DNA from: Chrysosporum bergii ANA360D
GTDB taxonomy: Bacteria; Cyanobacteriota; Cyanobacteriia; Cyanobacteriales; Nostocaceae
DNA length: 64,000 nucleotides
Assembly: GCF_029891735.1 (NCBI RefSeq)
Contig: NZ_JANQDH010000026.1
Coordinates: 1-64,000 of the forward strand
Direction: 5' to 3'
Shown here one piece after another: positions 8,867-16,892 of the stretch. The notes under the pieces are model-generated. The model was not told the DNA's origin, searched no databases, and worked only from the letters and a program-made list of their open reading frames with translations. A program made the position numbers and the translations under genes. Within the stretch, counting starts at the first letter, position 1. Each line of letters begins with the position of its first letter.

Positions 8867-10415
8867 AAAACACAGGGAGAAGCTAACAGCTTTACTCCCT
8901 TACTCAATCTCCTTAGCCAGTGGTATATTAATGGGGCTAACCGTAGCCCCTGTAGGTGCGTGGTTTTTGTCTTGGATTGCCCTATCCCCTTTGTGGGTGT
9001 TAATTGTTACGGCTAAGTCAAAAAAAATTAAATATCCCCCCCTCCTTGGTTTGGCTTGGGGTATTGGTTATCACGGTGTCGCCCTGTCCTGGATTACTGG
9101 TATTCATCCTATGGACTGGCTGGGGGTTCCTTGGTTGCTGAGTTTGACCATAGCCCTTTTTTGTTGGTCATTTATCACCCTCTATGGGGGGTTATTAGTT
9201 ACCCTGTGGGGAGTGGCTATGGCTCGTTTTGCCGGGAGAAACACCTGGCAACGTGTTCTATTTGCTACAGCTACCTGGTGCGGGCTAGAAACCCTATGGA
9301 GTGCCAGTCCCTTGTGGTGGAGTTCACTAGCTTATACGCAAAGTCCGCATAACTTAGTAATTTTACACCTCGGTCAACTCTCAGGACCTAACACCGTCAC
9401 TGCCGCCATTGTTGCTGTGAATGGCTTAGTGGCTGAAGCCTGGATCACCCGTCAAGCCAAGACCGCCCCAGCGTCCTTTGCGCCCATGGAGTTGATCAAC
9501 AAAAGTTTAGGTATAGCCACAGCACTGTTAATTAGTTTACACATTCTAGGTTTTTACTTATACAACATTCCCATCCCCCAACCACCAGAAGCCGCATTAA
9601 AAGTGGGAATTATCCAAGGTAATATCCCCAACAGAATTAAATTATATCCAGAAGGTTTGCGTCGGGCAATGGCAGGTTATACCAGTGGATATTACATTTT
9701 AGTAGATCAAGGTGTAGATGCAGTCCTCACCCCAGAAGGGGCTTTGCCATATTTCCTGCGGGACTTAACCAACACTAGCTTAGTTAAAGCAATACAAGAG
9801 AAAAATATAGTAGGGTGGATAGGCGCATTTGGCGAAAAAGGACCCAGCTACACAAATAGTTTATTTACTTTCACCGGTAGCGGTGAAGTTGTCAGTCGTT
9901 ATGACAAAACTAAGTTAGTTCCCCTGGGGGAGTATATTCCTTTTGAAGGTATTTTAGGCGGTATAATTCAGCGTTTATCACCTCTGAAGGAACATCAAGT
10001 ACCAGGCTCACCAAATCAGATATTTGATACCCCATTTGGTCGGGGGATTGTTGGTATTTGTTACGACTCAGCCTTTCCGGAAATATTCCGCCGTCAAGCT
10101 GCTTCTGGTGGTGAATTTATACTCAGTTCTTCCAATGATGCTCACTATAGCGCCTCTATGCCATTTCAGCATCACGCCTTAGATATCATGCGGGCTATAG
10201 AAACCGATAGATGGTCAGTGCGGGCCACTAATACAGGATATTCAGCTTTTGTAGACCCCCACGGACAAACCCTATGGATATCTGGACATAATACCTATGA
10301 AACTCATGCTGAAATTGTCTACAAACGGCAAACCCAAACTTTATACGTCCGTTGGGGTGATTGGTTGACAGTGGTGTTGTTGGGGTTGAGTGTTTTAGCT
10401 TACATCAAGAATTAA
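8847..10415 (+). CDS. lnt: Apolipoprotein N-acyltransferase
   Basis: A 522-residue integral membrane enzyme that adds the third acyl chain to the N-terminal cysteine of lipoproteins. About six N-terminal membrane segments (roughly 15-235) precede a periplasmic nitrilase domain. The catalytic triad is visible: Glu297 in LTPEGALP, a lysine in [16 protein letters not shown] (about 354-356), and Cys405 in [10 protein letters not shown]. One membrane anchor closes the C-terminus. The start overlaps gyrA by 20 nt, implying translational coupling. The lipoprotein-type binding protein at 46982-48361 would be a possible client (inference). Confidence 0.93.
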   Translation: MWKKLSKKHREKLTALLPYSISLASGILMGLTVAPVGAWFLSWIALSPLWVLIVTAKSKKIKYPPLLGLAWGIGYHGVALSWITGIHPMDWLGVPWLLSLTIALFCWSFITLYGGLLVTLWGVAMARFAGRNTWQRVLFATATWCGLETLWSASPLWWSSLAYTQSPHNLVILHLGQLSGPNTVTAAIVAVNGLVAEAWITRQAKTAPASFAPMELINKSLGIATALLISLHILGFYLYNIPIPQPPEAALKVGIIQGNIPNRIKLYPEGLRRAMAGYTSGYYILVDQGVDAVLTPEGALPYFLRDLTNTSLVKAIQEKNIVGWIGAFGEKGPSYTNSLFTFTGSGEVVSRYDKTKLVPLGEYIPFEGILGGIIQRLSPLKEHQVPGSPNQIFDTPFGRGIVGICYDSAFPEIFRRQAASGGEFILSSSNDAHYSASMPFQHHALDIMRAIETDRWSVRATNTGYSAFVDPHGQTLWISGHNTYETHAEIVYKRQTQTLYVRWGDWLTVVLLGLSVLAYIKN

Positions 10416-10432
10416 CAGGTAAATTTGTTTTT

Positions 10433-10480
10433 TTTGACCCTCCCCCCGCCTAAAGCCGGGGGATTCCAGCGTCACTAACG
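10433..10480. mobile_element. Solo IS200/IS605-type end hairpin
   Basis: TTTGACCC is followed by CCCCCGCCTAAAGCCGGGGG and ATTCCAGCGTCACTAACG. The same layout, in the same orientation on the plus strand, occurs at 53731-53776 beside a tnpB relic. No transposase gene is adjacent here, so this is a solo end or a minimal element. It also lies between the convergent lnt and DUF4058 genes and may end their transcripts. Confidence 0.6.
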
Positions 10481-10500
10481 TTTTTTGCTGTCAATCATTT

Positions 10501-11262
10501 TTATACTTTGGTTAAAACTTCCCTCGCCCAAGTTTGCTGTTCAGGAGGTAAGGCGGGTTTGAGAGGTTGGGAATAATCAATGGCTAAATCAAATCTAGCC
10601 CGTTCATATATTTCATTGATTAATTTCTGCAAATCGATCACCGGTTCCATTTCTCCCCAACGCAAGGGGACAGGAAAACTAGGAATAGTATCTTGTAAGT
10701 TAAAGCCATAAAGGTCTGCATCCGGTCTTTCATCACTACGACTGACTAAAATTCGATAATCAGTCTTAGTCACTCCCAACATCGGTAAGGCTTCTCCTTG
10801 TCGCAACAAGTCAATTTCTACTAAATTGGTTGCTGAGAGCAAAATTTTTTGCCTTTTGCCCTCGTAAACTTTTCTTCCTTCCTGAGAACGTTTGTTTTTG
10901 GGGGAAAGCACTTCGATAACAGTCACAACTTCCGGGCTTTGTGTGGTTCTTACTTCCAAGAATCTTTCAATTATCTGTTCAGGTATGGGAACCTTAACTT
11001 TAGTGGGTTCAACTAGTTTTTGATTGGTTGAATTTGTCTGAGTTTCTAGATTATTTCTCTTAGCAACAGCTACATCCGCAATTCCTACCAATAAAATATC
11101 ATCCACACTGGTGTAAACTCGCTCCTCAATAGCAACTCTATATTTGGGAGCAATTTGGGGTGTGAGTTCATCAGCAATAGATACAATTAAGCGATTGTGT
11201 ACCTGATGCCATAGTTCAGGTTGTTCTAAATATGGATTCATACCAGGAAAGGGATTTCGCAT
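10501..11262 (-). CDS. DUF4058 family protein
   Basis: A 253-residue protein starting MRNPFPGMNPYLEQPELWHQVH, the hallmark of DUF4058, a family abundant in cyanobacteria. The middle (VVTVIEVLSPKNKRSQEGRKVYEGKRQKIL) has an E-x-LSPxNK core resembling PD-(D/E)XK-like folds. The C-terminus is also conserved (FPVPLRWGEMEPVIDLQKLINEIYERARFD, split by short variations). The function of the family is not established. It follows the secretion cluster in the same direction after only 14 nt, but DUF4058 genes usually occur alone, so functional linkage is doubtful. Confidence 0.88.
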   Translation of the reverse strand: MRNPFPGMNPYLEQPELWHQVHNRLIVSIADELTPQIAPKYRVAIEERVYTSVDDILLVGIADVAVAKRNNLETQTNSTNQKLVEPTKVKVPIPEQIIERFLEVRTTQSPEVVTVIEVLSPKNKRSQEGRKVYEGKRQKILLSATNLVEIDLLRQGEALPMLGVTKTDYRILVSRSDERPDADLYGFNLQDTIPSFPVPLRWGEMEPVIDLQKLINEIYERARFDLAIDYSQPLKPALPPEQQTWAREVLTKV

Positions 11263-11276
11263 TGTACGTATAGTTA

Positions 11277-11837
11277 TTACTGAAATTTTCCCGCACAGGT
11301 AGCACCTCCGGAAACCGGATCAGGATAAATCGCTAAAGTGTGATAGTCCGGGGCAGTGTTTTGATATAATATCCTAAAAGTATATAGCTTAGTTTTACCT
11401 TGGTCTTCAGTAATCACTGTTAACAGTGTATTGTCCACTTTAGGCAATCCGGGGATATTCAATCTTTGAATGCGCCGCAGTTGGATCACGTTTGCTGACG
11501 ATTGTTCACAATTTGCTGAACTCCCATTACCTCCTGCGCCAAACTGCATACACATGGGCCCATCAAAATCCATAGTTACCTGTGAGGGGTCGTTTAACCA
11601 AACTTTTTTAATTGTTTCCCCGGTGGGCAAAAAACTTAAATTTGTACCTTGCTGATAAGAAATTTTAATGGTGGGTACAATTCCCCCTAAGCCTTGTGCA
11701 TGGCAAGAAAACATGGAACGTAAAACAGCATTATCAGCTAAAGCTCGACCTATAACTAATATAGTTGCACTTGGGATAATCACACAGGTTAGAGGTAAGA
11801 AATAACCAGACTTAAACACTGATTTGATTAAACTCAT
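11277..11837 (-). CDS. VirB9/TrbG-like secreted beta protein of the T4SS-like cluster
   Basis: The ATG at 11837 gives 186 residues; an alternative TTG lies at 11873. The N-terminus LIKSVFKSGYFLPLTCVIIP...RALA reads as a signal peptide. The mature part has the pattern PTGETIKKVWLNDPSQVTMD...VIQLRRIQRLNIPGLP...NTLLTVIT...YTFRI, which resembles the N-terminal beta domain of VirB9/TrbG or TraK-type outer-membrane complex proteins. Only one such domain fits, whereas VirB9 normally has a second, C-terminal domain. Three or more cysteines may form disulfides. It is the last gene of the virB-like series, after virB10, reversed from the usual B9-B10 order. Assignment is moderate. Confidence 0.55.
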   Translation of the reverse strand: MSLIKSVFKSGYFLPLTCVIIPSATILVIGRALADNAVLRSMFSCHAQGLGGIVPTIKISYQQGTNLSFLPTGETIKKVWLNDPSQVTMDFDGPMCMQFGAGGNGSSANCEQSSANVIQLRRIQRLNIPGLPKVDNTLLTVITEDQGKTKLYTFRILYQNTAPDYHTLAIYPDPVSGGATCAGKFQ

Positions 11838-11947
11838 ATCTTTTATAACATTTCTTAAACACATCAGATACAAATGTAAATCATCGCCTTGTAGGACAAG
11901 TTCTGCTTGCTAATGATGTACATCACTAAGCAGCGAAAACCGCTATA

Positions 11948-13432
11948 TTACAACTGAATGGTTCTATTAACATATATTTCCACCTCCTGACCAGCTGGTA
12001 TAAACCAAACATTAGTTTGTCGCATCATTTGAGAGATGGCCTGTTGGTTGCGTTGGGCGATTTGGGGAACTACAGAGTTTAAACCACCTTCTAAAATTCC
12101 CGCAGTAACATTGCGCCTATTGTTTGTACTAGTCACTACCGTACTACCACCTTCAATGGAAACTTGAGACTCACTACGATTAAATAATTCCGCTCCTTTA
12201 CCAATACCTCCCAAAACAAATAACCCTAAATCCATCCCTGCTATAGATGAAGCTTGATTAGGATATTGATTTGCTACTAAAGGTTTACCTTGGGGAGCGC
12301 GAACAATAATCGCATTATTGGGTAAATTTCTTTCTCGCAGTTCTCCGTTATCTTCTGAAATCACCTTGACCACATTTAACTGTAGTAGTCCTTGTTCAGA
12401 AATAGAACTAATTTGCGCTAATAACTCAGTGTTAACAGGTAAGGCGATCGCACCATCCACCGATGGTAATGGGTTAATCAAACGCAAAACAAATACATTA
12501 TTATCATCTTCATTACTGTCAGCATTTATTGACTGTGCAGTTTCCCCAAATAAAGCTGTTGCTAACACTGCTTTTGCACTAGTACCGACTTTAATAGATT
12601 TTGAGCTTTGAACCTGGGGAGGGGCTGGTTGAGGCTGAGAATTAGTGACCAAAGCTTCTACATTAGGATTACTTTCAGGTACTAATAAGGCTGTATTCAC
12701 TCTAGATTGACCAGTGGTGTGGACTTGACCGTAACTACCTAACTTTGCTAACCTTGTCCATTCATCCAGGGGATGTGGTGGTGGGGGTTGAGTTGGCGGG
12801 GTGATTATTGCTGGTGGGGGAGGTGGGAGTGGAGAGGCCATAGCAATTGGTGGGACAGGAACTAGAGAAGCTGGCCTTTCAATGATGCGCTCAACAGTCA
12901 CTACTTTAGGTGTTGGTATGTTTTCTCTGGGTTGTGCGGTTTCCTCCCGTGATTTGACCTTGTTTCTGAGATTTTCTTGAGCTGCTTTTACTGCTTGTAC
13001 TTGTTCAGCCAGAGCTAATTTTGTTTTGAGAATTTCTATTTCTTCTTGTAAATTTTGCTGGGGTAATTCATCTATTGCTGGTAATTCATTAGTGACAGAA
13101 ACTAAATTATTTCTGGGTCTTTGATTGCTGGTATTCATAATCTGGGATAAAAACCCCCCAGCAACTACCACTATAACCAAGGTAGCACCGCCTACTAAGG
13201 TTAACTTAGCAAAAGGATTAGAGGAAAGAGATTGATTAGTTTGTGCTTCTTGCTGGGTCTGGAAAGTTTGCCCATCGGCTGCTTCTGCTGCTAATACCTC
13301 AGTGTTGATTTGTAAATGTTCTGGTTCAAAGCCAACTAATTTAGCCATTTTTGCTTCCCAATCTAAAGCATCTAATTCTATTTTCTGTTCTTCAGAAATT
13401 GGTTGGACTGGATGAATGGAATAATAACTCAT
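11948..13432 (-). CDS. VirB10/TrbI-like T4SS core protein
   Basis: A 494-residue protein with the VirB10 plan: a cytoplasmic N-terminus of about 75 residues, one membrane segment (LTLVGGATLVIVVVAGGFL), a coiled-coil (about 120-160), a proline-rich stretch (PLPPPPPAIITPPTQPPPP), and a C-terminal TrbI/VirB10 domain. That domain carries FVLRLINPLPSVDGAIALPVNTELLAQI, an internal hydrophobic stretch (IAGMDLGLFVLGGIG) where VirB10 forms its outer-membrane antenna, and the end VWFIPAGQEVEIYVNRTIQL. In T4SSs this protein spans both membranes and senses ATPase energy. It follows the VirB8-like pair. Confidence 0.78.
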   Translation of the reverse strand: MSYYSIHPVQPISEEQKIELDALDWEAKMAKLVGFEPEHLQINTEVLAAEAADGQTFQTQQEAQTNQSLSSNPFAKLTLVGGATLVIVVVAGGFLSQIMNTSNQRPRNNLVSVTNELPAIDELPQQNLQEEIEILKTKLALAEQVQAVKAAQENLRNKVKSREETAQPRENIPTPKVVTVERIIERPASLVPVPPIAMASPLPPPPPAIITPPTQPPPPHPLDEWTRLAKLGSYGQVHTTGQSRVNTALLVPESNPNVEALVTNSQPQPAPPQVQSSKSIKVGTSAKAVLATALFGETAQSINADSNEDDNNVFVLRLINPLPSVDGAIALPVNTELLAQISSISEQGLLQLNVVKVISEDNGELRERNLPNNAIIVRAPQGKPLVANQYPNQASSIAGMDLGLFVLGGIGKGAELFNRSESQVSIEGGSTVVTSTNNRRNVTAGILEGGLNSVVPQIAQRNQQAISQMMRQTNVWFIPAGQEVEIYVNRTIQL

Positions 13433-13444
13433 GAGATTATATTG

Positions 13445-14131
13445 TTAATTTTCAGAACACTTTTTATCTGTGAAGTTACATATTTGGTAAATTTCTAGCC
13501 TGGCTTCAGCAAGACGGTAAGCGGCTAAATTCCATGGTAGGGGTTCCGGTGGGAGTGAGATTGCTGGTTGATCAATGGCTCGCACTAAGATGATTTTGTT
13601 AAAGGAAGTTGAAATTCCCAAATTATCAGAACTGCTAAAATGTAAGTGATTAGCCAAAATTTCTATTTTCCATTTACCATCACCTATTGTTGTGGGTTGA
13701 GAAACTGTGTTTATTACTAACACATATTCACTTTGGCGGTTAATATTGGCTAATTGACCAGTGGTATTTAAGTTAGTAATTTCCGCCTGCAACTTGGGTT
13801 TTAAATCAGGGGCTAAAAGTTGAGAAGTAATTTCCCATACTGTCACTGGTGGTTGTTGCTGTGACCAAGTAAGCATTAACGTCATGGTTTCACCTACAAA
13901 GCGGCGAATTGTTTCTGGATGTCTTTGATTAGTTAGTTGAGGATCTACAGTAATTGCTCGACCATCAACAAGTTGTACTAAACTTTGGGGTGTTAACTGC
14001 TGTTTTAAATTGTCGATCATAGAACCGTGGAACAAAAGTAATAACAAAGTGAGTATATTTAAACTGAATGTTCCTACAGCTAACAGTGGCAATATGCTAG
14101 TTTTTTTGTTTTCTGTCTTGATTAGTTGCAT
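13445..14131 (-). CDS. VirB8-like membrane protein, copy B
   Basis: The ATG at 14131 gives 228 residues; a TTG at 14176 is the alternative. One N-terminal membrane segment (ILPLLAVGTFSLNILTLLLLLF) is followed by a periplasmic domain. The segment LVQLVDGRAITVD...PETIRRFVGETMTLMLTWSQ aligns with FVQMIDGQPVGAVD...PQAIRQFISKTMTSMFNWSG of the neighbouring gene, so the two are tandem paralogues. Topology and gene position fit VirB8/TraE-like bridging proteins. The alternative is another periplasmic assembly factor; no catalytic motif is visible. Confidence 0.6.
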   Translation of the reverse strand: MQLIKTENKKTSILPLLAVGTFSLNILTLLLLLFHGSMIDNLKQQLTPQSLVQLVDGRAITVDPQLTNQRHPETIRRFVGETMTLMLTWSQQQPPVTVWEITSQLLAPDLKPKLQAEITNLNTTGQLANINRQSEYVLVINTVSQPTTIGDGKWKIEILANHLHFSSSDNLGISTSFNKIILVRAIDQPAISLPPEPLPWNLAAYRLAEARLEIYQICNFTDKKCSEN

Positions 14132-14178
14132 AAATAACTTAATATATAAAGTATAAACTTGATTTGTCAAGGGCAAAT

Positions 14179-15003
14179 TTATCTGATAAAATTTTGATAC
14201 CTGCCTTGATTGTCACAGAGTTTTCCTTGATCCTTGGAGAGATGATCATAGTCATTTAGCAAACATAAATTACGAATTTCGTAAATTTCTAATTTGTGGG
14301 CGCGATTGCTATCAATTGCTTTTTGGATATCGGTGCTAGTATTAGGTAAAGGGTAGGGGAAATAATCTACCGCACGCACTAGGAAATCTTTATTAAACGG
14401 TGTAACTGTTTTTCTATCATCATCTGTTTTTTTTTGAATCAGATCAGCCACCATACCAACTCGCCACTTTCCTGGGGCGATCTGTTCTGGGGGATAAATG
14501 CGTTGGATAACTAATTCTGCTAAGATCACTTGGCTAGGATTTTGAGAAAAAACTTCTGGTGGTGTCATTTCAGCGATCGCACCTAAAAAACCTTTACGAA
14601 AATGTTCTGTTATGGCGAAACTAGCTACCCAACTGCTAGTAGTCACCCTTTGTCTACCACCTTGTGGGGTTCTGACCTGGATTCCTAAATCTACTTGAGG
14701 TTTGGTGGCTTCTGTGATGGTTTGTGGTGGTAGAGTTCCCGACCAGTTAAACATAGATGTCATAGTTTTACTGATAAATTGGCGAATAGCTTGGGGATCT
14801 CTGGCTAAATCATCAACAGCGCCCACGGGTTGACCATCGATCATTTGCACAAAATTAGGCGGTTTTCTCAGACTTAGTTGGCGAATATTCAACCCTTGCC
14901 AGATAAATAAACATAACACCAATAGATGTAAGCTAAAGGTAATGATGGCAAATATTGTTAACACATTTACCCCTGGTTTTCGTCGTTCTAGTAAATTAGT
15001 CAT
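14179..15003 (-). CDS. VirB8-like membrane protein, copy A
   Basis: A 274-residue protein starting MTNLLERRKPGVNVLTIF behind an AGGTGA ribosome site. It has one membrane segment (about 14-37) and a periplasmic domain holding FVQMIDGQPVGAVDDLARDP and QFISKTMTSMFNWSG. It is paralogous to the next gene downstream. VirB8 proteins are bitopic, with an NTF2-like periplasmic domain, and link inner-membrane and core complexes. That length and topology fit, but assignment rests on position in the virB-like order rather than a diagnostic motif. Confidence 0.6.
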   Translation of the reverse strand: MTNLLERRKPGVNVLTIFAIITFSLHLLVLCLFIWQGLNIRQLSLRKPPNFVQMIDGQPVGAVDDLARDPQAIRQFISKTMTSMFNWSGTLPPQTITEATKPQVDLGIQVRTPQGGRQRVTTSSWVASFAITEHFRKGFLGAIAEMTPPEVFSQNPSQVILAELVIQRIYPPEQIAPGKWRVGMVADLIQKKTDDDRKTVTPFNKDFLVRAVDYFPYPLPNTSTDIQKAIDSNRAHKLEIYEIRNLCLLNDYDHLSKDQGKLCDNQGRYQNFIR

Positions 15004-15031
15004 TTTTTTTCACCTCATGGAAGTTTAAAGT

Positions 15032-16081
15032 TTATATTCTCTGTTTTACCAAGGTATTTGTATGATTAATCGCACTAAAAACCGCAAAACCTCCAGCACC
15101 AGCCACCACTAAAGATAACAAAGGCGCTAAAATTCCTAAAAAAATTAGGAACCACATTAAGTCTGGATTAGCATTAGGATTTTCCGCCGGTCCAGTGATA
15201 ATCACTGAAGCTGTGACCACAGCAATTATATTGAATGAAATTTTAGCAATTCCCGCGGATAAAAAACCTGTTAACCAAGCATAAACAGGTTTTCCCGCAA
15301 CAGGTAGCAAGGATGCACCTACAGCCAACGGTCCTAAAGCAGCTATCAGCAACATAGTGGCTTCTATTAAGTTTTGAAAAGCATACTGCACAGAAATTAA
15401 AAAGTTTTTGATGCTAGTTTGTGTTGTATTACCCAAGAGGGAATTAAAGCTAGTATCTGATAAGTTTTCTGTGCCAAATTTTAAGGAAATTACCTGATTT
15501 TCCAGTCTTTGAATCCAAGTTCTATTACCATATAAATCTCTATATCCTCGCCAGAGGTTATCTGTTTGTTCGCTGGCTTTAGCAAAACATTGGGTTTGCT
15601 GTTCACCGGTCAATGATTGACAAGGACGCAGCACAGAACCAGCTATTTCCTCCGCCAGACTCATATTCAATGCTTGCTGATAATTTTGTTCTGCATCTGC
15701 TGTAGTTAGTATTTGCTGATTAACTGTATTGATCAAGTTCCTTAACCCCAATGTCAAGGTAGAAAGTATGCTCCCTCCGGGGGAATTAGTTAATAAAATC
15801 ACCACTATAAAAGGCCAAATCAAACCGGTTATTGGGCGGGAGTATTCAGCATATATAACATCTTTTAGCCATTGCACCATAAAAAATAGTAGAGTACCCA
15901 CAGCAAAAAAAACACCCAAATTGGTTAGCGCACCATATAAATTACTACTAGTATTATTTTGTAATATATTTACCCATTGATTATCCCAACTTTCCGCCAT
16001 GCTTCTGGCGGTTATAGCACCACTAGCAAAAGTTTCATTAATACCAATTTCGGGAAAGACTTGTAAAATATGTAGATACAT
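15032..16081 (-). CDS. VirB6/TrbL-like polytopic membrane protein
   Basis: A 349-residue protein with about six hydrophobic segments: LYGALTNLGVFFAVGTLLFF, PITGLIWPFIVVILL, and a C-terminal group from MLLIAALGPLAVGASLLP to LLSLVVAGAGGFAVF. A periplasmic loop (about 125-220) holds a cysteine pair (CQSLTGEQQTQC). VirB6/TrbL/TraG-N type proteins form the inner-membrane channel base of T4SSs and share this plan. It sits between the VirB5-like and VirB8-like genes, exactly where virB6 stands in Agrobacterium. Confidence 0.65.
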   Translation of the reverse strand: MYLHILQVFPEIGINETFASGAITARSMAESWDNQWVNILQNNTSSNLYGALTNLGVFFAVGTLLFFMVQWLKDVIYAEYSRPITGLIWPFIVVILLTNSPGGSILSTLTLGLRNLINTVNQQILTTADAEQNYQQALNMSLAEEIAGSVLRPCQSLTGEQQTQCFAKASEQTDNLWRGYRDLYGNRTWIQRLENQVISLKFGTENLSDTSFNSLLGNTTQTSIKNFLISVQYAFQNLIEATMLLIAALGPLAVGASLLPVAGKPVYAWLTGFLSAGIAKISFNIIAVVTASVIITGPAENPNANPDLMWFLIFLGILAPLLSLVVAGAGGFAVFSAINHTNTLVKQRI

Positions 16082-16101
16082 GGTAACTAAATAAATAATA
16101 A

Positions 16102-16869
16102 TTAATTTTTTTCTCGGCCGAATAAATCTGTTTGAGCAGTGCTGCGGAACAGTCTAGCTGCTTCTGTGGCGGAATCAATTCTGCGGGAGCGATTCATTTC
16201 TTCTATTTGCTGGGAAACATTAGCTAAGTTTAAGTTAGAGTATTGCAGAGACTGGTTAGTTTGCATGGTTTGGGCTAAGTTAGCACTAGTAAGTTTTGCT
16301 TGTTCTTGTTGGATTTTAATACTTTGTAATTCTAATTTTGCTTGTTCTCTCTCCAGTGGTGCTAATGGATTAATGACAGATAAACCACTAATAGTATTGG
16401 TAAGTTGATTGAAAATGTTATCAGAGTTTTGAGAGATTTGGTCAATATTATCTATCACATTTTCAACGTTTTGTAATTGTGATTTTAAGCGGGTTTGTCC
16501 CGCATTACCCATAATGCTTTGGATAGAAGCAAAAGTAATTATTCGGTTAATTTCATAACTAACTGAATGCGCGTGAATAACTGGGTTGTTTTCAAATTTA
16601 TTGGTTACTGGGTTAAATAATATATCCTGGCGCAGAATTTCTCCGGCTTCAACCGGGTTAGGTATACTCAATTCTCCGGTGGAATTATTCAAAGCATTTT
16701 GGCTAGTTACTTGCAAAGGTTTTAAAGTTGCTATCAAATTATTACGGAGATAATTTTGCATATCTACCGAATAAAATTGAAAATCACTCCAAACTTGTCC
16801 TAATTGTGCCATGGCTGGGAGGAGTAATAAAGAGGAAAAAACTAATGTTAAAAATGTAGTGCGCTGCAT
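16102..16869 (-). CDS. VirB5/TrbJ-like secreted coiled-coil protein
   Basis: A 255-residue protein with a signal peptide (MQRTTFLTLVFSSLLLLPAM, AQ cleavage). The mature part is almost all helical: a heptad-like stretch LKSQLQNVENVIDNIDQISQN and a long Q/N-rich helix (REQAKLELQSIKIQQEQAKL). VirB5/TrbJ proteins are secreted, helical minor pilus components of this size. Placement directly after virB4 supports the call. No enzymatic motif is seen. Confidence 0.58.
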   Translation of the reverse strand: MQRTTFLTLVFSSLLLLPAMAQLGQVWSDFQFYSVDMQNYLRNNLIATLKPLQVTSQNALNNSTGELSIPNPVEAGEILRQDILFNPVTNKFENNPVIHAHSVSYEINRIITFASIQSIMGNAGQTRLKSQLQNVENVIDNIDQISQNSDNIFNQLTNTISGLSVINPLAPLEREQAKLELQSIKIQQEQAKLTSANLAQTMQTNQSLQYSNLNLANVSQQIEEMNRSRRIDSATEAARLFRSTAQTDLFGREKN

Positions 16870-16892
16870 ATATTTCTTTGAGCTAACTTATA

